DNA of 43,995 bases, taken from JBDKVA01 sp039679375 (GTDB taxonomy: Bacteria > Bacillota > Clostridia > Acetivibrionales > DTU013). Position 1 is the first letter of the stretch. The number at the start of each line of letters is the position of its first letter. The position numbers were made by a program, and so were the translations under genes. Positions 30,672 to 39,469 of this stretch are shown piece by piece. The stretch is from positions 1 to 43,995 of the forward strand of contig JBDKVA010000039.1 in NCBI GenBank assembly GCA_039679375.1. The letters run 5' to 3'. Under the pieces are notes generated by a model, which did no database searches, was not told the origin of the DNA, and worked only from the letters and a program-made list of their open reading frames with translations.

Positions 30672-33362
30672 CTATTTCAAATATCCTCTTGTAAATCCGG
30701 CTGCCTTTATTTTCTCCCTGAACCCTCCGTAATCCTGCAATGCCTTGCTGTCACCTTCAGCAGCCGCCCTATACAGCTGTATCAGCTCCTTTGCAGCTTC
30801 AGTTGGCTCATCCCAGATATAGAGCCTGAATATGCTTACACCCGCCGCTTTGAGCGTTCTTATGCTGTCAGGTGCAAAAAGTACATTCGAATTTAAAATG
30901 GTGCTTCTGCAGTCCAGTTTATCACATATGACCGGGAATTCAACTCCCATCCGGTCCTTCAACCTGTACTCCACCCTGCTGCAGCTGCCGCTGCATGCGG
31001 AAGCAGCGCTGAAGCCTCCTTCCATGCAGCCCACCGGGCAGTGTTCGCTGATCATCAGCGGCAATCGCCCATAAACTGCAGCTTCAATGGCCGGAGAAGC
31101 TGCAGGTGCGATTATTGTCGCATTTGAGCCATTCAGGTGAGCGTCGGCCGATAGGTCGGCATCCTTCAACCCCCGGATCTGCTGCAAAGTCATCTCAATG
31201 GAAAGCGCGACACTGTCCAGTCCCATTTTCGCCGCTTCCTGCACCGACAATGAATTATAAAGGTTCAGTGAAATATCGCCTGCAAGTCTCATTTCCCTTA
31301 CGCCGCCTTTTTGGCATCTATCCTTTAATCTGCGGACAGTACCGATATTTCCGGCAAGGATGCCGTCCAGGGAATTGCAGCTTTTCTGACGTGCTGCATT
31401 TGCATTATGCGCTGCATTTACGCCGCAGGAGCCCGTTGCACACAATGAATGCCCATTAAGCGACTCTTTTGCGCCAAGAAATTTGTTCATGAGTCTTTCA
31501 TAATTGCCCCTCGTTACCGAAGGCAGCCACGCAAATACCTCCACTCCTTTTTCCCTCAAGCCTGATGATATCTCCCTGAAGCTCTCTGTGCCGATTGCCG
31601 TGAACGGCAGGTACAGTCTGTCCGCGCCGAGATCGGCGTAGCAGATCGATGGATCCCATTTGTAGAAGTAAAGGGAAATGGCAGGTTTTCTCCCGGCAGG
31701 CATTGCTTTCATCATATCCAGCACCTGTACGATCCGTTCATGGATACCATCCCCGCTGCGAAGGCCTGCATACCTGTCAGCCCTTTTTTCCAGCAGATTC
31801 CCCAGCGCATGCCTCCTTACTTCATTGATTTCACTGACCGGCATGGCGAGCCCATCATCAAGCACGATTTGCAGTTCTGTGAAGTCAAACGGTGTTGATC
31901 CGGTCTTTTTCAGCTGATCCTGCAGCCGTTCCTTCGTCAACGGCCGGTTCAGCGCCTTTTCCGGCAGTATCGAGCCGGACGCCGACGCAGCTTGCCCCTC
32001 GGGATCTTCCACCCTCAGCGTCAGCGGCTGCCCGGCCTTTAATTCTGCATAGCCGCTCACACCGACGCGTCTTGTATTTTTCCCGGTAAAGGATTCACGG
32101 GCTGCCCTATTCAATTCAATATCCGTTGTTTTGTATATTTTATGTCCGGGCAGGATATTCCCCTTAAAATTTCCTATTGCTGCAATGTCGCCCCTGCCTG
32201 CATTTTTCAAGCTTTCTTTTCCCATACGGAAGGATTGCGGACGGGTTTTGGTATTTTCAGCCTTTTTTATAGAAGTAACGACTCCTCCAGGGCTGTTGGA
32301 TCCGCCTGTCCATATTTCGATCCCATCACCGGTTGAAAGGTTATCCTCCAGCCTGACAATGATATTTTGAGTCCGTTCATCGTAGGAAAGCACGCTTCCA
32401 AGGTAAATACCGCTATTATTGGGCTTATCGAAGCACATCATGCCGCTTCCCGCTTTCCCCTTCATATAGCCTGATGAAAATCCGCCCCTGTTGAATATTT
32501 GCATAAGGTCATGCATATCCTCTTTGGCAATATTCCCCATTCCTGCATGCTCCATCGCACGATCAAGGTATTTTCTGTAAATGCGCACCACTGTCGCAAC
32601 ATACTCCGGACTTTTCATCCTGCCCTCGATCTTGAGAGACCGGATGCCGGATGCAACAATTTCGTCCATATATTCAAGCGAGCACATGTCTTTTGGGCTT
32701 AACAGGTATCGGGCATTGTACTGCGGTCTCTTATCGGAATCTTTGCCGCAGGTCAGCCTGTAGGGCAGCCTGCATGGCTGGGCGCACCTTCCCCGATTGC
32801 CGCTCCTGCCGCCAATGATGCTGCTCATCAGGCATTGCCCTGAATAGCATACACATAGTGCGCCATGCACAAAGACCTCAATGTCAAGAGCCGTATTACG
32901 TGCTATTTCAGAGGCTTCCTGCAAGGAAAGCTCCCTGGCAAGCACCGCTCTTTTAAAGCCCATATCCTCAAGCGCATGTACTCCTTCCATATCATAAATA
33001 GTCATCTGCGTACTGCCATGAAGAGGAACATCCGGCATTACACGGTGAAGCGCGCCGGCCAGGCCCATATCCTGTACGATGATTCCGTCGATGCCTGCCT
33101 TCCGCACATCGGCTGCAAAATACAAGGCCTGTTTCAGCTCATCATCCGATACAAGCGTATTCATCGTCAGATAAATATGGACTCCTCTGGCATGCGCATA
33201 GCTGAGTTCATCCTTCAGTACATCCATATCAAAGTTATCCGCGAGTTGCCTTGCGCTAAAAAGCTTACCGCCGAGATAAACCGCATCAGCCCCGTTTTCT
33301 ACCGCAGCATGCAGCGCTTCGCTGCTTCCGGCCGGCGCAAGCAATTCGATTTTGTTTCCCAT
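30672..33362 (-). CDS. Peptidase U32 family protein (RlhA/YhbU type, long form)
   Basis: An 896-residue member of the U32 family. The N-terminal TIM-barrel-like domain has IELLAPAGSSEALHAAVENGADAVYLGG, and the signature region EVFVHGALCVCYSGQCLMS followed by GNRGRCAQPCRLPY supplies a cluster of cysteines. A DUF3656-type middle domain follows (KTTDIELNRAARESF), then a second barrel-like half ending in ISEHCPVGCMEGG and further cysteines. Related proteins (RlhA, TrhP) hydroxylate rRNA or tRNA and carry an iron-sulfur site, so an RNA-modifying role is as likely as proteolysis. GGGG lies seven bases before the ATG. Confidence 0.92.
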   Translation of the reverse strand: MGNKIELLAPAGSSEALHAAVENGADAVYLGGKLFSARQLADNFDMDVLKDELSYAHARGVHIYLTMNTLVSDDELKQALYFAADVRKAGIDGIIVQDMGLAGALHRVMPDVPLHGSTQMTIYDMEGVHALEDMGFKRAVLARELSLQEASEIARNTALDIEVFVHGALCVCYSGQCLMSSIIGGRSGNRGRCAQPCRLPYRLTCGKDSDKRPQYNARYLLSPKDMCSLEYMDEIVASGIRSLKIEGRMKSPEYVATVVRIYRKYLDRAMEHAGMGNIAKEDMHDLMQIFNRGGFSSGYMKGKAGSGMMCFDKPNNSGIYLGSVLSYDERTQNIIVRLEDNLSTGDGIEIWTGGSNSPGGVVTSIKKAENTKTRPQSFRMGKESLKNAGRGDIAAIGNFKGNILPGHKIYKTTDIELNRAARESFTGKNTRRVGVSGYAELKAGQPLTLRVEDPEGQAASASGSILPEKALNRPLTKERLQDQLKKTGSTPFDFTELQIVLDDGLAMPVSEINEVRRHALGNLLEKRADRYAGLRSGDGIHERIVQVLDMMKAMPAGRKPAISLYFYKWDPSICYADLGADRLYLPFTAIGTESFREISSGLREKGVEVFAWLPSVTRGNYERLMNKFLGAKESLNGHSLCATGSCGVNAAHNANAARQKSCNSLDGILAGNIGTVRRLKDRCQKGGVREMRLAGDISLNLYNSLSVQEAAKMGLDSVALSIEMTLQQIRGLKDADLSADAHLNGSNATIIAPAASPAIEAAVYGRLPLMISEHCPVGCMEGGFSAASACSGSCSRVEYRLKDRMGVEFPVICDKLDCRSTILNSNVLFAPDSIRTLKAAGVSIFRLYIWDEPTEAAKELIQLYRAAAEGDSKALQDYGGFREKIKAAGFTRGYLK

Positions 33363-33439
33363 CCGATTTCCCCATTCCGTCTGATCTCTATTATTTTCTC
33401 AGTATTGAATGAACTGAACTCCATAAATTAAAATCCCGG

Positions 33440-33486
33440 GGGCATCGAGCCCCATCGATTTTGAGCAAGATTCCACTATGCTCCAT
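33440..33486. repeat. Palindromic intergenic repeat, family B copy 2
   Basis: GGGCATCGAGC, CGATTTTGAGCAAGA and CTATGCTCCAT, in the same order as at 4744-4790. A 14-base piece of a repeat C end, ATTGAATGAACTGA, lies just left of it at 33404-33417. The rest of 33363-33591 shows nothing further. Confidence 0.65.
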
Positions 33487-33591
33487 TAATTAAAAAATCG
33501 CTCCGCAATATTATACTCTGCGCAGCGAAAGCATCCTTTATTCCATGTAACGTGCATTGCCGGTATCCGGAATCATCCTCCGCTTCCGGCT

Positions 33592-34002
33592 TCATTCCCT
33601 TGCTCTTGATACTTTTTCCAGTGAATTGCGCACTTCGCCGAGCTCCGCTTCCCTTTTTGCCAGCTCGAGCTTAAGATTTGTATTTTGTCCCGCCAGCGTT
33701 GCATTTTCCTGAACAAGGCGCTGCTTCTCAGATTTCAGCTCCTCTAGTTCTTCCTGGGCCTTCTTTAGTTCTTTTCTCAGGTTCGTTTCGCTCTCATGGG
33801 TCTTTAAAAAATCGTCGCCAATATTTATGGCTGTAAGTACTGCAGCCATAGAAGTGCTTAGATTGCTGCTGGATTTCATGACCTCGCTCATTTTCCGGTC
33901 AATATAATGGCCAACCCGCTGGATATATTCCTCAGGCTCTGTGCCAACAATGATATAATCTTTACCGGCTATTCTCAATTCCACCTTGTTTCTGGCAGTC
34001 AA
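33592..34002 (-). CDS. zapA: Cell division protein ZapA
   Basis: About 136 residues. The N-terminal ZapA domain (RNKVELRIAGKDYIIVGTEPEEYIQRVGHYID) is followed by a long coiled coil (residues about 70-136) with Leu/Glu/Lys heptads. ZapA binds and bundles FtsZ at the division ring. The start is uncertain: the family usually begins a few residues before the RNKVEL strand, which points to TTG at 34002 with AAAGGA about 11 bases ahead; ATG 34017-34015 region or TTG 34029 would add 4-9 residues. The conserved neighbour is the U32 gene, as commonly seen in Clostridia. A structured leader lies upstream. Confidence 0.88.
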   Translation of the reverse strand: MTARNKVELRIAGKDYIIVGTEPEEYIQRVGHYIDRKMSEVMKSSSNLSTSMAAVLTAINIGDDFLKTHESETNLRKELKKAQEELEELKSEKQRLVQENATLAGQNTNLKLELAKREAELGEVRNSLEKVSRARE

Positions 34003-34071
34003 AGCAATCAGCATCCTTTCGGCAGGCAACAGATCCAGTTATTCCTGTTTACCCATGTTGATCCGTATTGA

Positions 34072-34141
34072 CATCTAAACCAAGCTAAAATGGGGCGTCC
34101 CCAAGCCCAGAAGTTAGATGAGCATCTCCTTACCTATTATA
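34072..34141 (-). promoter_or_regulatory. zapA promoter -10 and structured leader
   Basis: On the minus strand a TATAAT (34141-34136) is followed by a leader with two competing structures: AGATGAGCATCT (34116-34127, self-complementary) and CATCTAA 34072-34078 paired with TTAGATG 34114-34120, which encloses the hairpin GGGGCGTCCCC (34092-34102). The -35 box is weak. It may regulate zapA; no known RNA family is recognised. Confidence 0.4.
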
Positions 34142-34231
34142 CTATATTTCGCCAAAAAAACATATATTACAAATAATTATGATAAAAATGCCGGGATTAG
34201 ACAAGAATTTTGTAATATTTCGGAGGTTCAC

Positions 34232-35314
34232 TTAAATATCAAAAAATTCTCCATTTAAAAATACGCCTTCCGGAATAATTCTTTTGTCAAAGCTCATGGT
34301 CTGCTTATGGCAATCCTCATATGTTAATGTTTCATTCCTGATACTAAAAAGGGTGGCATTCCGAATCTCCGACAAATCGCACCAGTCCTTTAACTGCAAT
34401 ATCTCCGCCGGCAGTTTCGTTACACCGTAAATAATATCTTCAAGCGCCATTGATAGTCCCAGCATTTTAGTTAGCGTTGTTGCCATGTTGAAAACATATT
34501 TATACCGGGAATGCGAATGAAGGTCGGTGCCGATACAAATCTTCGGGAGTCCCTGTTTTATGGCCTTTTGGCATATGTCAAAGGAAAAGCTGCCGCTTCC
34601 GTGACCCACGTCAAGGATAATGCCCCTGGCCAATAATTTTTCCAATGATACGGATGGCGTGCCATCCTCATTCCAGACATCTCCGCCTCTCCCGTTAAAG
34701 CAATGGGTGAGGATATCTCCCTTTTTCAGGAAAGGCTCGACTTCAGTAATATACGGTGGAATCCCTCCGATATGCACCATCAGCGGCAAGTTTGCAATTC
34801 CCGCCGCCTCACTGGCCATCCGCAACGGTTCAATACCTTCGTGGCGGATCACCTCACTGCCTATACGTACCTTTACGCCGCTGATAATATCACGGTTTTC
34901 TTCAATTGTCCGAACTGTATTTTTAACGTTCAGGTATTCCATGACATTGTATTCATGATGAAAAATGACGCCAATAGGACTGATACAAATAAACAATTTT
35001 TTATTTGTCTTAATGGTTGGTTCAACATATTTCCTGAACCCATGAATTGTAAAATCACCCACGGTACCTGCATCAACAAGCATGCATACGCCGGTTTTAT
35101 ACCCGATATCATCGCCGTTTGTTCCGAATATACCGAATCCGTCATTAATATGCGTGTGAATGTCGATCCAGCCGGGTGTAAGATAAATATCTGCTGTCTT
35201 ATCATTTGCGCCAGTTTGATCCAAACAATATTTGCCATTTACTTTTCTGATAACGCCAGTCTTAAAACAATTATTTTCAGCATCATACATTTTTACCGGC
35301 AGATTATTAAGCAT
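34232..35314 (-). CDS. Amidohydrolase/deacetylase family metallohydrolase
   Basis: A 360-residue member of the amidohydrolase superfamily (EF_0837/AHA_3915-type). Metal ligands are readable in order: YLTPGWIDIHTHIND (His-x-His), the carboxylated-Lys position in GVKVRIGSEV, MVHIGG, LTHCFNG and the Asp in IGTDLHSHS. It probably hydrolyses an N-acyl or cyclic amide of an amino sugar or amino acid. Its ATG overlaps the last 8 bases of the upstream PLP-enzyme gene, so the two are translationally coupled, a pairing typical of this family. No transporter or aldolase gene accompanies them here. Confidence 0.88.
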   Translation of the reverse strand: MLNNLPVKMYDAENNCFKTGVIRKVNGKYCLDQTGANDKTADIYLTPGWIDIHTHINDGFGIFGTNGDDIGYKTGVCMLVDAGTVGDFTIHGFRKYVEPTIKTNKKLFICISPIGVIFHHEYNVMEYLNVKNTVRTIEENRDIISGVKVRIGSEVIRHEGIEPLRMASEAAGIANLPLMVHIGGIPPYITEVEPFLKKGDILTHCFNGRGGDVWNEDGTPSVSLEKLLARGIILDVGHGSGSFSFDICQKAIKQGLPKICIGTDLHSHSRYKYVFNMATTLTKMLGLSMALEDIIYGVTKLPAEILQLKDWCDLSEIRNATLFSIRNETLTYEDCHKQTMSFDKRIIPEGVFLNGEFFDI

Positions 35315-36443
35315 ATTTCAAGTACCTCTTGACCGCATCCGAAATATAGGCTAATTCATCCTCCCTGAGGTTAATGGAATTGATGAATATCTGATTGGAT
35401 TTGCCTGTAGGATCATCCGGTTTATAGTAACCGATGTCAATTGCCGGATTACATTGTTCATACATGAACCGAGCGCAATCGCTGCCCGTCTTTCCTTCCG
35501 GCAAATCTATGATCAGCATGGGCTCATCCTGCTCAAGCCTGCCCTGATGCACCCTTTTAACGGTTAATTCTTTGCAGTCTCTTATCGCTTCCTCTATTTG
35601 ATCAAGGTGCATATTTTGTACCGATTTCACTTCATTTTCATCCTTCTCTACGAACTGCTTTACGGCTGCGTATATACCGGCATACTCTTCCTTGCCTACT
35701 TTAAAAGGGCGTCCGATACTTACATTCGGGTTTGATAATTCATAACAATGACTCGCAATTTCATCACTCCCAAGGAACAGCCCTGTACTTTGCGGCCCTT
35801 TCAAAAACTTGCCTCCGCTGAAGATAATTCCATCCGCGCCCAAATCTCTTGTATAATGCCAGAGGTTTGATTTGGGCGGAAGCTGAGCGGCTGCGTCAAT
35901 CACAATCTTTACATTTTTTTCGTGAGATAATTGAATTACATCTTTTAGCGACGGTAATCCTTTTTCATACAGATTAGCTAAAAAGTAATATACGCCGGCT
36001 GTCCGGTCCGTAATTGCATGATTCAGACCCTCAATTGTTGAAGGAATCCGTACAAGCCTTGCCCCTGATAATTCGATGAGATGCCAGTACGGCAGCATCG
36101 GGATTTGCGTTTGCGCTTCAAACACTATAATTTCATTCCGCTTGCATTTTGATGTGTCCGGGAGCATCCTGACCAGTTCAGGGTCTCCCTTTGTCATGAG
36201 GGATGATATGGTAAGCACAATACATGCTGCTGCGCCGCTGGAGATAAAAGCAGCCTCGTTATGGGTCATCCTGGCAACTTCAGCACATACTTTTTTGCCC
36301 ATATCCACAATATTGACAAACGATCCGGCAGCTTCATTCATCGCTTTCAGAACCTCTTCGCTCATTCTGGACCCGCCGATTCTGGTATATGTATCACTGG
36401 CATTAATAATGGTCTTTAATCCAAGTTCCTTATAAATATTCAA
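35307..36443 (-). CDS. SelA/DgaE-like PLP-dependent ammonia-lyase
   Basis: A 378-residue fold-type I PLP enzyme of the SelA-like group that includes D-glucosaminate-6-phosphate ammonia-lyase DgaE. Key parts: NASDTYTRIGGSRMSEEVL, the Ser/Ala-rich FISSGAAACIVLTISSLM, IVIDAAAQLPP (cofactor Asp) and the PLP-lysine loop GIIFSGGKFLKGPQSTGLF. I put the start at TTG 36443, which gives the family's usual MNIYKELGLK beginning and has AAGGCGG upstream; the ATG six codons earlier has no ribosome site. It is first in a two-gene unit with the overlapping deacetylase gene. The substrate is unknown; an amino-sugar acid is the family expectation. Confidence 0.85.
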   Translation of the reverse strand: MNIYKELGLKTIINASDTYTRIGGSRMSEEVLKAMNEAAGSFVNIVDMGKKVCAEVARMTHNEAAFISSGAAACIVLTISSLMTKGDPELVRMLPDTSKCKRNEIIVFEAQTQIPMLPYWHLIELSGARLVRIPSTIEGLNHAITDRTAGVYYFLANLYEKGLPSLKDVIQLSHEKNVKIVIDAAAQLPPKSNLWHYTRDLGADGIIFSGGKFLKGPQSTGLFLGSDEIASHCYELSNPNVSIGRPFKVGKEEYAGIYAAVKQFVEKDENEVKSVQNMHLDQIEEAIRDCKELTVKRVHQGRLEQDEPMLIIDLPEGKTGSDCARFMYEQCNPAIDIGYYKPDDPTGKSNQIFINSINLREDELAYISDAVKRYLKYA

Positions 36444-36590
36444 ATAAATCGCCGCCTTCATAAAAATAATCTTAACGTTTTATATCTGCCTAACCTTTGT
36501 CATTCCTAACCGCTTCGAGATAATTATAAAATGTGAATTTCGGCGTTGATCGAGCTTGTATAGCAAAAGCAATATATTGCTCCATTAAAA

Positions 36591-36622
36591 CAGGTGGTGA
36601 GATCACATCTTCCCACCACCTG
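36591..36622 (-). terminator. Intrinsic terminator of the flotillin operon
   Basis: CAGGTGGTG (36591-36599) pairs with CACCACCTG (36614-36622). On the minus strand the stem is followed by TTTTAATGG. It lies about 43 bases after the flotillin stop. Left of it, 36548-36586 resembles repeat family B (ATCGAGC ... GCTCCATTAA). Confidence 0.75.
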
Positions 36623-36664
36623 TTACAGGCTGCTACACAGGGCTTATTCCCTATTCCCTGTGTT

Positions 36665-38092
36665 TTATTCCTTTTTGTTTTCTTCCTTCACGGATTCCTT
36701 GCCGGCGGCATAATTTTTCAGTATTCCGGTGATATCAACTCCCGTAAGGCCTTTCACCGTCTCAGGGAGCTGCGCGAGGATATTCGTGATATCCTTTGTG
36801 ATCTTCGAAGCGCCCGAATCACCGATCATAATGATCTTCTCCGTCTTGGACAGAGGCTGTGCAATGGCTTGTGCGACCTCAGGCAGTTTTTCTATGACCA
36901 TCTGAGCGACAGCCGCATCATTAAATTGCTTATACGCTTCCGCTTTCTTAGTCAGAGCGATGGCCTCCGCTTCACCCTTTGCCTGAATGATTTCAGCTTC
37001 TGCAAGACCGGCCGCCTTAATAGCTTCCGCTTTTGCAAGACCTTCTGCCTTAATTGAATACGACAGACCTTCCGCTTCCTTCGATCTCTTCACCCTTTCG
37101 GCTTCTGCGGCAATTTCAGTCTTAAACCTGTCTGCTTCCGCAGGCTTTCTGATCATAGCATCAAGTTCCTGTTCCTTCCTTAATGCTTCCTGCCCCTGCA
37201 GCTCGATTTCCTTCTGCTTCTTTACGATCTCAACCTGCATGGCTTCCTTTTGTACTTCCTGCTGTATGACATATTTCTTTTTATCATACGAGAGGTCTGC
37301 TTCAGCCTTTTTCTCATTAACGGAAGCCTGGTAGTCGGCCATTTTCATTTCCTTATCCCTGTTGGACTCGGCAACCTTGGTTTCTGCCAGGAATTTCGCC
37401 GTCTGCCCTGCCTGCATGGCTTCCGCGCTCTTGATATCCGCGTCCCTCTTTGCCTCAGCCTGGCCGATGATGGCATCTCTTTGTACCCTTGCGATCTGCG
37501 CCTTTCCAAGGCTTTCAAGGTAGCCGTTCTTATCGGCAATTTCCCTTATTGTAAACGAAATGATTTTTAGACCCATATTGGCCAGGTCGCCAGCCGCAAG
37601 CTCCTGCACCTTCTGAGCAAAAGCATCCCTGTTCTGGTTGATCTCTTCTACCGTAAGGTTGCCAACGATCGAGCGAAGGTGTCCTTCAAGCGTCTGTGTG
37701 GCTATCCGCCTGATTTCATCCTCTTTGAGGCTCAGGAATTGCTCTGCGGCAGTAGCAATCGCTTCATGATGCGAATCGATTTTCACCTGCGCTATGCCAT
37801 CAACCGTGACCTGTACACCCTGGGACGTATAAGCGCTCGAATTGACATCGAGAGGCATGATCCTGAGCGATATGGTTTTAGAGATTTCTAAAACAGGCCA
37901 TACAAAGGTTGCTCCGCCTCTTACTATTCTAAATCCTACTACCTGCCCGTTCGGCAGCTTCTTCTTCCGTCCTGAGACGATAAGCGCCTCATCCGGTCCT
38001 ACCTTCACATACCTGCCTACAAATACCGAGATCAGTATGAAGATGACCGCTACAAGAATAATGGCGATTAAAATTGGTAAACCGTATCCCAC
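36665..38092 (-). CDS. floT: Flotillin family protein (FloT/YuaG type)
   Basis: A 475-residue flotillin. It has an N-terminal membrane hairpin or helix (residues 4-27), an SPFH domain (YVKVGPDEALIVSG to about residue 190) and a long coiled coil with alternating Ala-Glu segments (EAKRDADIKSAEAM, AEGLAKAEAIKAAG), then a C-terminal region (QLPETVKGLTGVDI). Flotillins scaffold membrane microdomains that organise kinases, secretion and cell-wall enzymes. The start is GTG at 38092, with GAGGAGG seven bases upstream. The NfeD-like gene lies 16 bases upstream: the yuaF-floT arrangement known from Bacillus. Confidence 0.95.
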   Translation of the reverse strand: MGYGLPILIAIILVAVIFILISVFVGRYVKVGPDEALIVSGRKKKLPNGQVVGFRIVRGGATFVWPVLEISKTISLRIMPLDVNSSAYTSQGVQVTVDGIAQVKIDSHHEAIATAAEQFLSLKEDEIRRIATQTLEGHLRSIVGNLTVEEINQNRDAFAQKVQELAAGDLANMGLKIISFTIREIADKNGYLESLGKAQIARVQRDAIIGQAEAKRDADIKSAEAMQAGQTAKFLAETKVAESNRDKEMKMADYQASVNEKKAEADLSYDKKKYVIQQEVQKEAMQVEIVKKQKEIELQGQEALRKEQELDAMIRKPAEADRFKTEIAAEAERVKRSKEAEGLSYSIKAEGLAKAEAIKAAGLAEAEIIQAKGEAEAIALTKKAEAYKQFNDAAVAQMVIEKLPEVAQAIAQPLSKTEKIIMIGDSGASKITKDITNILAQLPETVKGLTGVDITGILKNYAAGKESVKEENKKE

Positions 38093-38108
38093 TGTAAAAC
38101 CTCCTCAT

Positions 38109-38822
38109 TTAATTATTTCCCGCATCACTGCGTGGTTTTTCAACACCCTCATTTTCGTGCCCGCTGTTGTATAGATCAATATCATCAAGGGTCAACTTCC
38201 GCTGTACAATTGCCTCGCTCCCTGCAATTTTCCGTATGATGACCGCAGCACCCCTTTTGATGCTTTCACCTTCCGTTGCCCTGGCCGGCATTGTATACCT
38301 TATTCCGTTTGCAACATATGCAATTTCGCCAAGCCCCATCACCGGTATCGGGGTAATCACTTCTGCTTCCGTATCAACCAGGTCTTCCAGCGAAAAAACG
38401 GAGTTGGACTGCGAGCCGTACATAAACTTAACGATGCCAAAGAATATCGCAGCTCCTATCACACCTGCAAAAGCCAGCGCAACAACCGTACTTATCAGGC
38501 TGCTCATGCCGAAGCCCTTCATCGAAATCAGCCCGACTGCACCGAACGCCGTGATCGCACTTGCAATGACAATGGGACTGAAGGGGGAGGGGCTGTCAGC
38601 CGAATCGCCTCCATGGTCTGTATGGGCAACTGCGTCATGATGAAGGGCAATTCCGTCATGATGCAGATCCAAACCGCCGTGCTGAAGGTCAAAGCCGTCA
38701 TGCTGAATATCCAGACCGCCGCCGTGATCTACGCTGTGATCTGCGCCATGGCCGCCCAGCATGAGTGAAACGACCGAGTAAAATACACCGAATGCAAAAC
38801 ATCCTATAAATACATAAAGCAG
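38109..38822 (-). CDS. NfeD/YuaF-like membrane protein with His-rich segment, CTG start
   Basis: A 237-residue partner of flotillin. It has a first helix (residues 1-23), then a segment of about 45 residues with eleven histidines and many Asp/Gly in a loose 7-residue repeat (GLDIQHD, GFDLQHG, GLDLHHD), two or three more helices (83-135) and a C-terminal NfeD-type OB-fold (LVDTEAEVITPI, GEIAYVANGIRYTMPA, AAVIIRKIAGSEAIV). The frame is open up to 39068, but that part runs through a tandem repeat and repeat C and cannot be real. GGAGG lies exactly seven bases before CTG at 38822-38820, so I take CTG as the start. The His segment may bind metal. Confidence 0.82.
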   Translation of the reverse strand: MLYVFIGCFAFGVFYSVVSLMLGGHGADHSVDHGGGLDIQHDGFDLQHGGLDLHHDGIALHHDAVAHTDHGGDSADSPSPFSPIVIASAITAFGAVGLISMKGFGMSSLISTVVALAFAGVIGAAIFFGIVKFMYGSQSNSVFSLEDLVDTEAEVITPIPVMGLGEIAYVANGIRYTMPARATEGESIKRGAAVIIRKIAGSEAIVQRKLTLDDIDLYNSGHENEGVEKPRSDAGNN

Positions 38823-38838
38823 AATATCACCTCCATCA

Positions 38839-38882
38839 TAGAAACCAGAGACCAGAGACCAGAGACTAGAAACCAGAAACCG
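38839..38882. repeat. Short tandem repeat just upstream of the NfeD-like gene
   Basis: Imperfect 7-base units AGAGACC / AGAAACC repeat about six times on the plus strand (GGTCTCT on the minus strand). The array ends seven bases from the ribosome site of the NfeD-like gene, so copy-number changes would alter its leader. It is similar in kind to the array at 20434. Confidence 0.7.
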
Positions 38883-38975
38883 GATGAGTATACTGTTATG
38901 CATAAATTCAGATTTCCGGTTTTTACTTGCTATTCCCTGTATCTGTTCTTTCCGGCTGCCACCCATACCATGCTG

Positions 38976-39069
38976 ATTGAATGAAATTTTCTGAACGGCT
39001 GTCTTCGCAAACATCATGGAATCACTGCTGTTTGCAAAGCCATTCGTCAAGAAAATCAGTTCTTTCAAT
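38976..39069. repeat. Palindromic repeat, family C copy 2
   Basis: The same 94-base element as 25323-25416: ends ATTGAATGAAATTTTCT and AGAAAATCAGTTCTTTCAAT, inner arms GCAAACA/TGTTTGC. The spurious long reading frame of the NfeD-like gene starts inside it. Confidence 0.85.
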
Positions 39070-39174
39070 CTATGTTATCATATTTGCCCCGCTATTAAAA
39101 CACCTATCCAAATAACGGTATTCGGCGGATATGGGCAGCCTGGCGCATATTATGCGTTCATTATAACGCATAGG

Positions 39175-39345
39175 TTCAGATAAAATTTTTCGGCTGTAGA
39201 AAAATTTTATTACCTCTGCTGCGTTTCAGCGAGGCTATGCGTTGGCTTTGCCAACTGCTCGCCTATGCATCCCAGACGGGAAATATGCACTCACCGCCTG
39301 AAAACCAAATTGGTACCCGCCACCTATAAAGGTGGGGGACATTTT
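39175..39345. repeat. Cluster of short palindromes
   Basis: AAAATTTTT/AAAAATTTT arms near 39183-39209, GTTGGCTTTGCCAAC near 39241-39255, and CCACCTATAAAGGTGG near 39320. No ORF. Between 38883 and 39470 only these, repeat C and the terminator at 39387-39429 are visible. Confidence 0.5.
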
Positions 39346-39386
39346 GTTGCCTCGTTATATATACGGCCGTGATTTTGATTTGGTCT

Positions 39387-39429
39387 GAAAAAATAAAAAA
39401 ACAAACGCCGGATAACAAGTATCCCGGCG
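39387..39429 (-). terminator. Intrinsic terminator of the Gln-rich protein gene
   Basis: CGCCGGATA (39406-39414) pairs with the region TATCCCGGCG ending at 39429. On the minus strand the hairpin is followed by a long T-rich run (TTTGTTTTTTTATTTTTT). Confidence 0.85.
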
Positions 39430-39469
39430 CATTCGCTCCATTCTCCGATAAAAATGATCACATGAAATT

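Noticed and set aside
34080..34130. Likeness to a 5S rRNA segment (CAGAAGTTAGATGAGC)
   Set aside because: Only about a dozen bases agree; the rest of 5S rRNA is absent and the piece fits better as part of the zapA leader structure.
38823..39068. Open N-terminal extension of the NfeD-like gene (frame open up to 39068)
   Set aside because: It would translate a tandem repeat and a copy of repeat family C; the good ribosome site lies after it.
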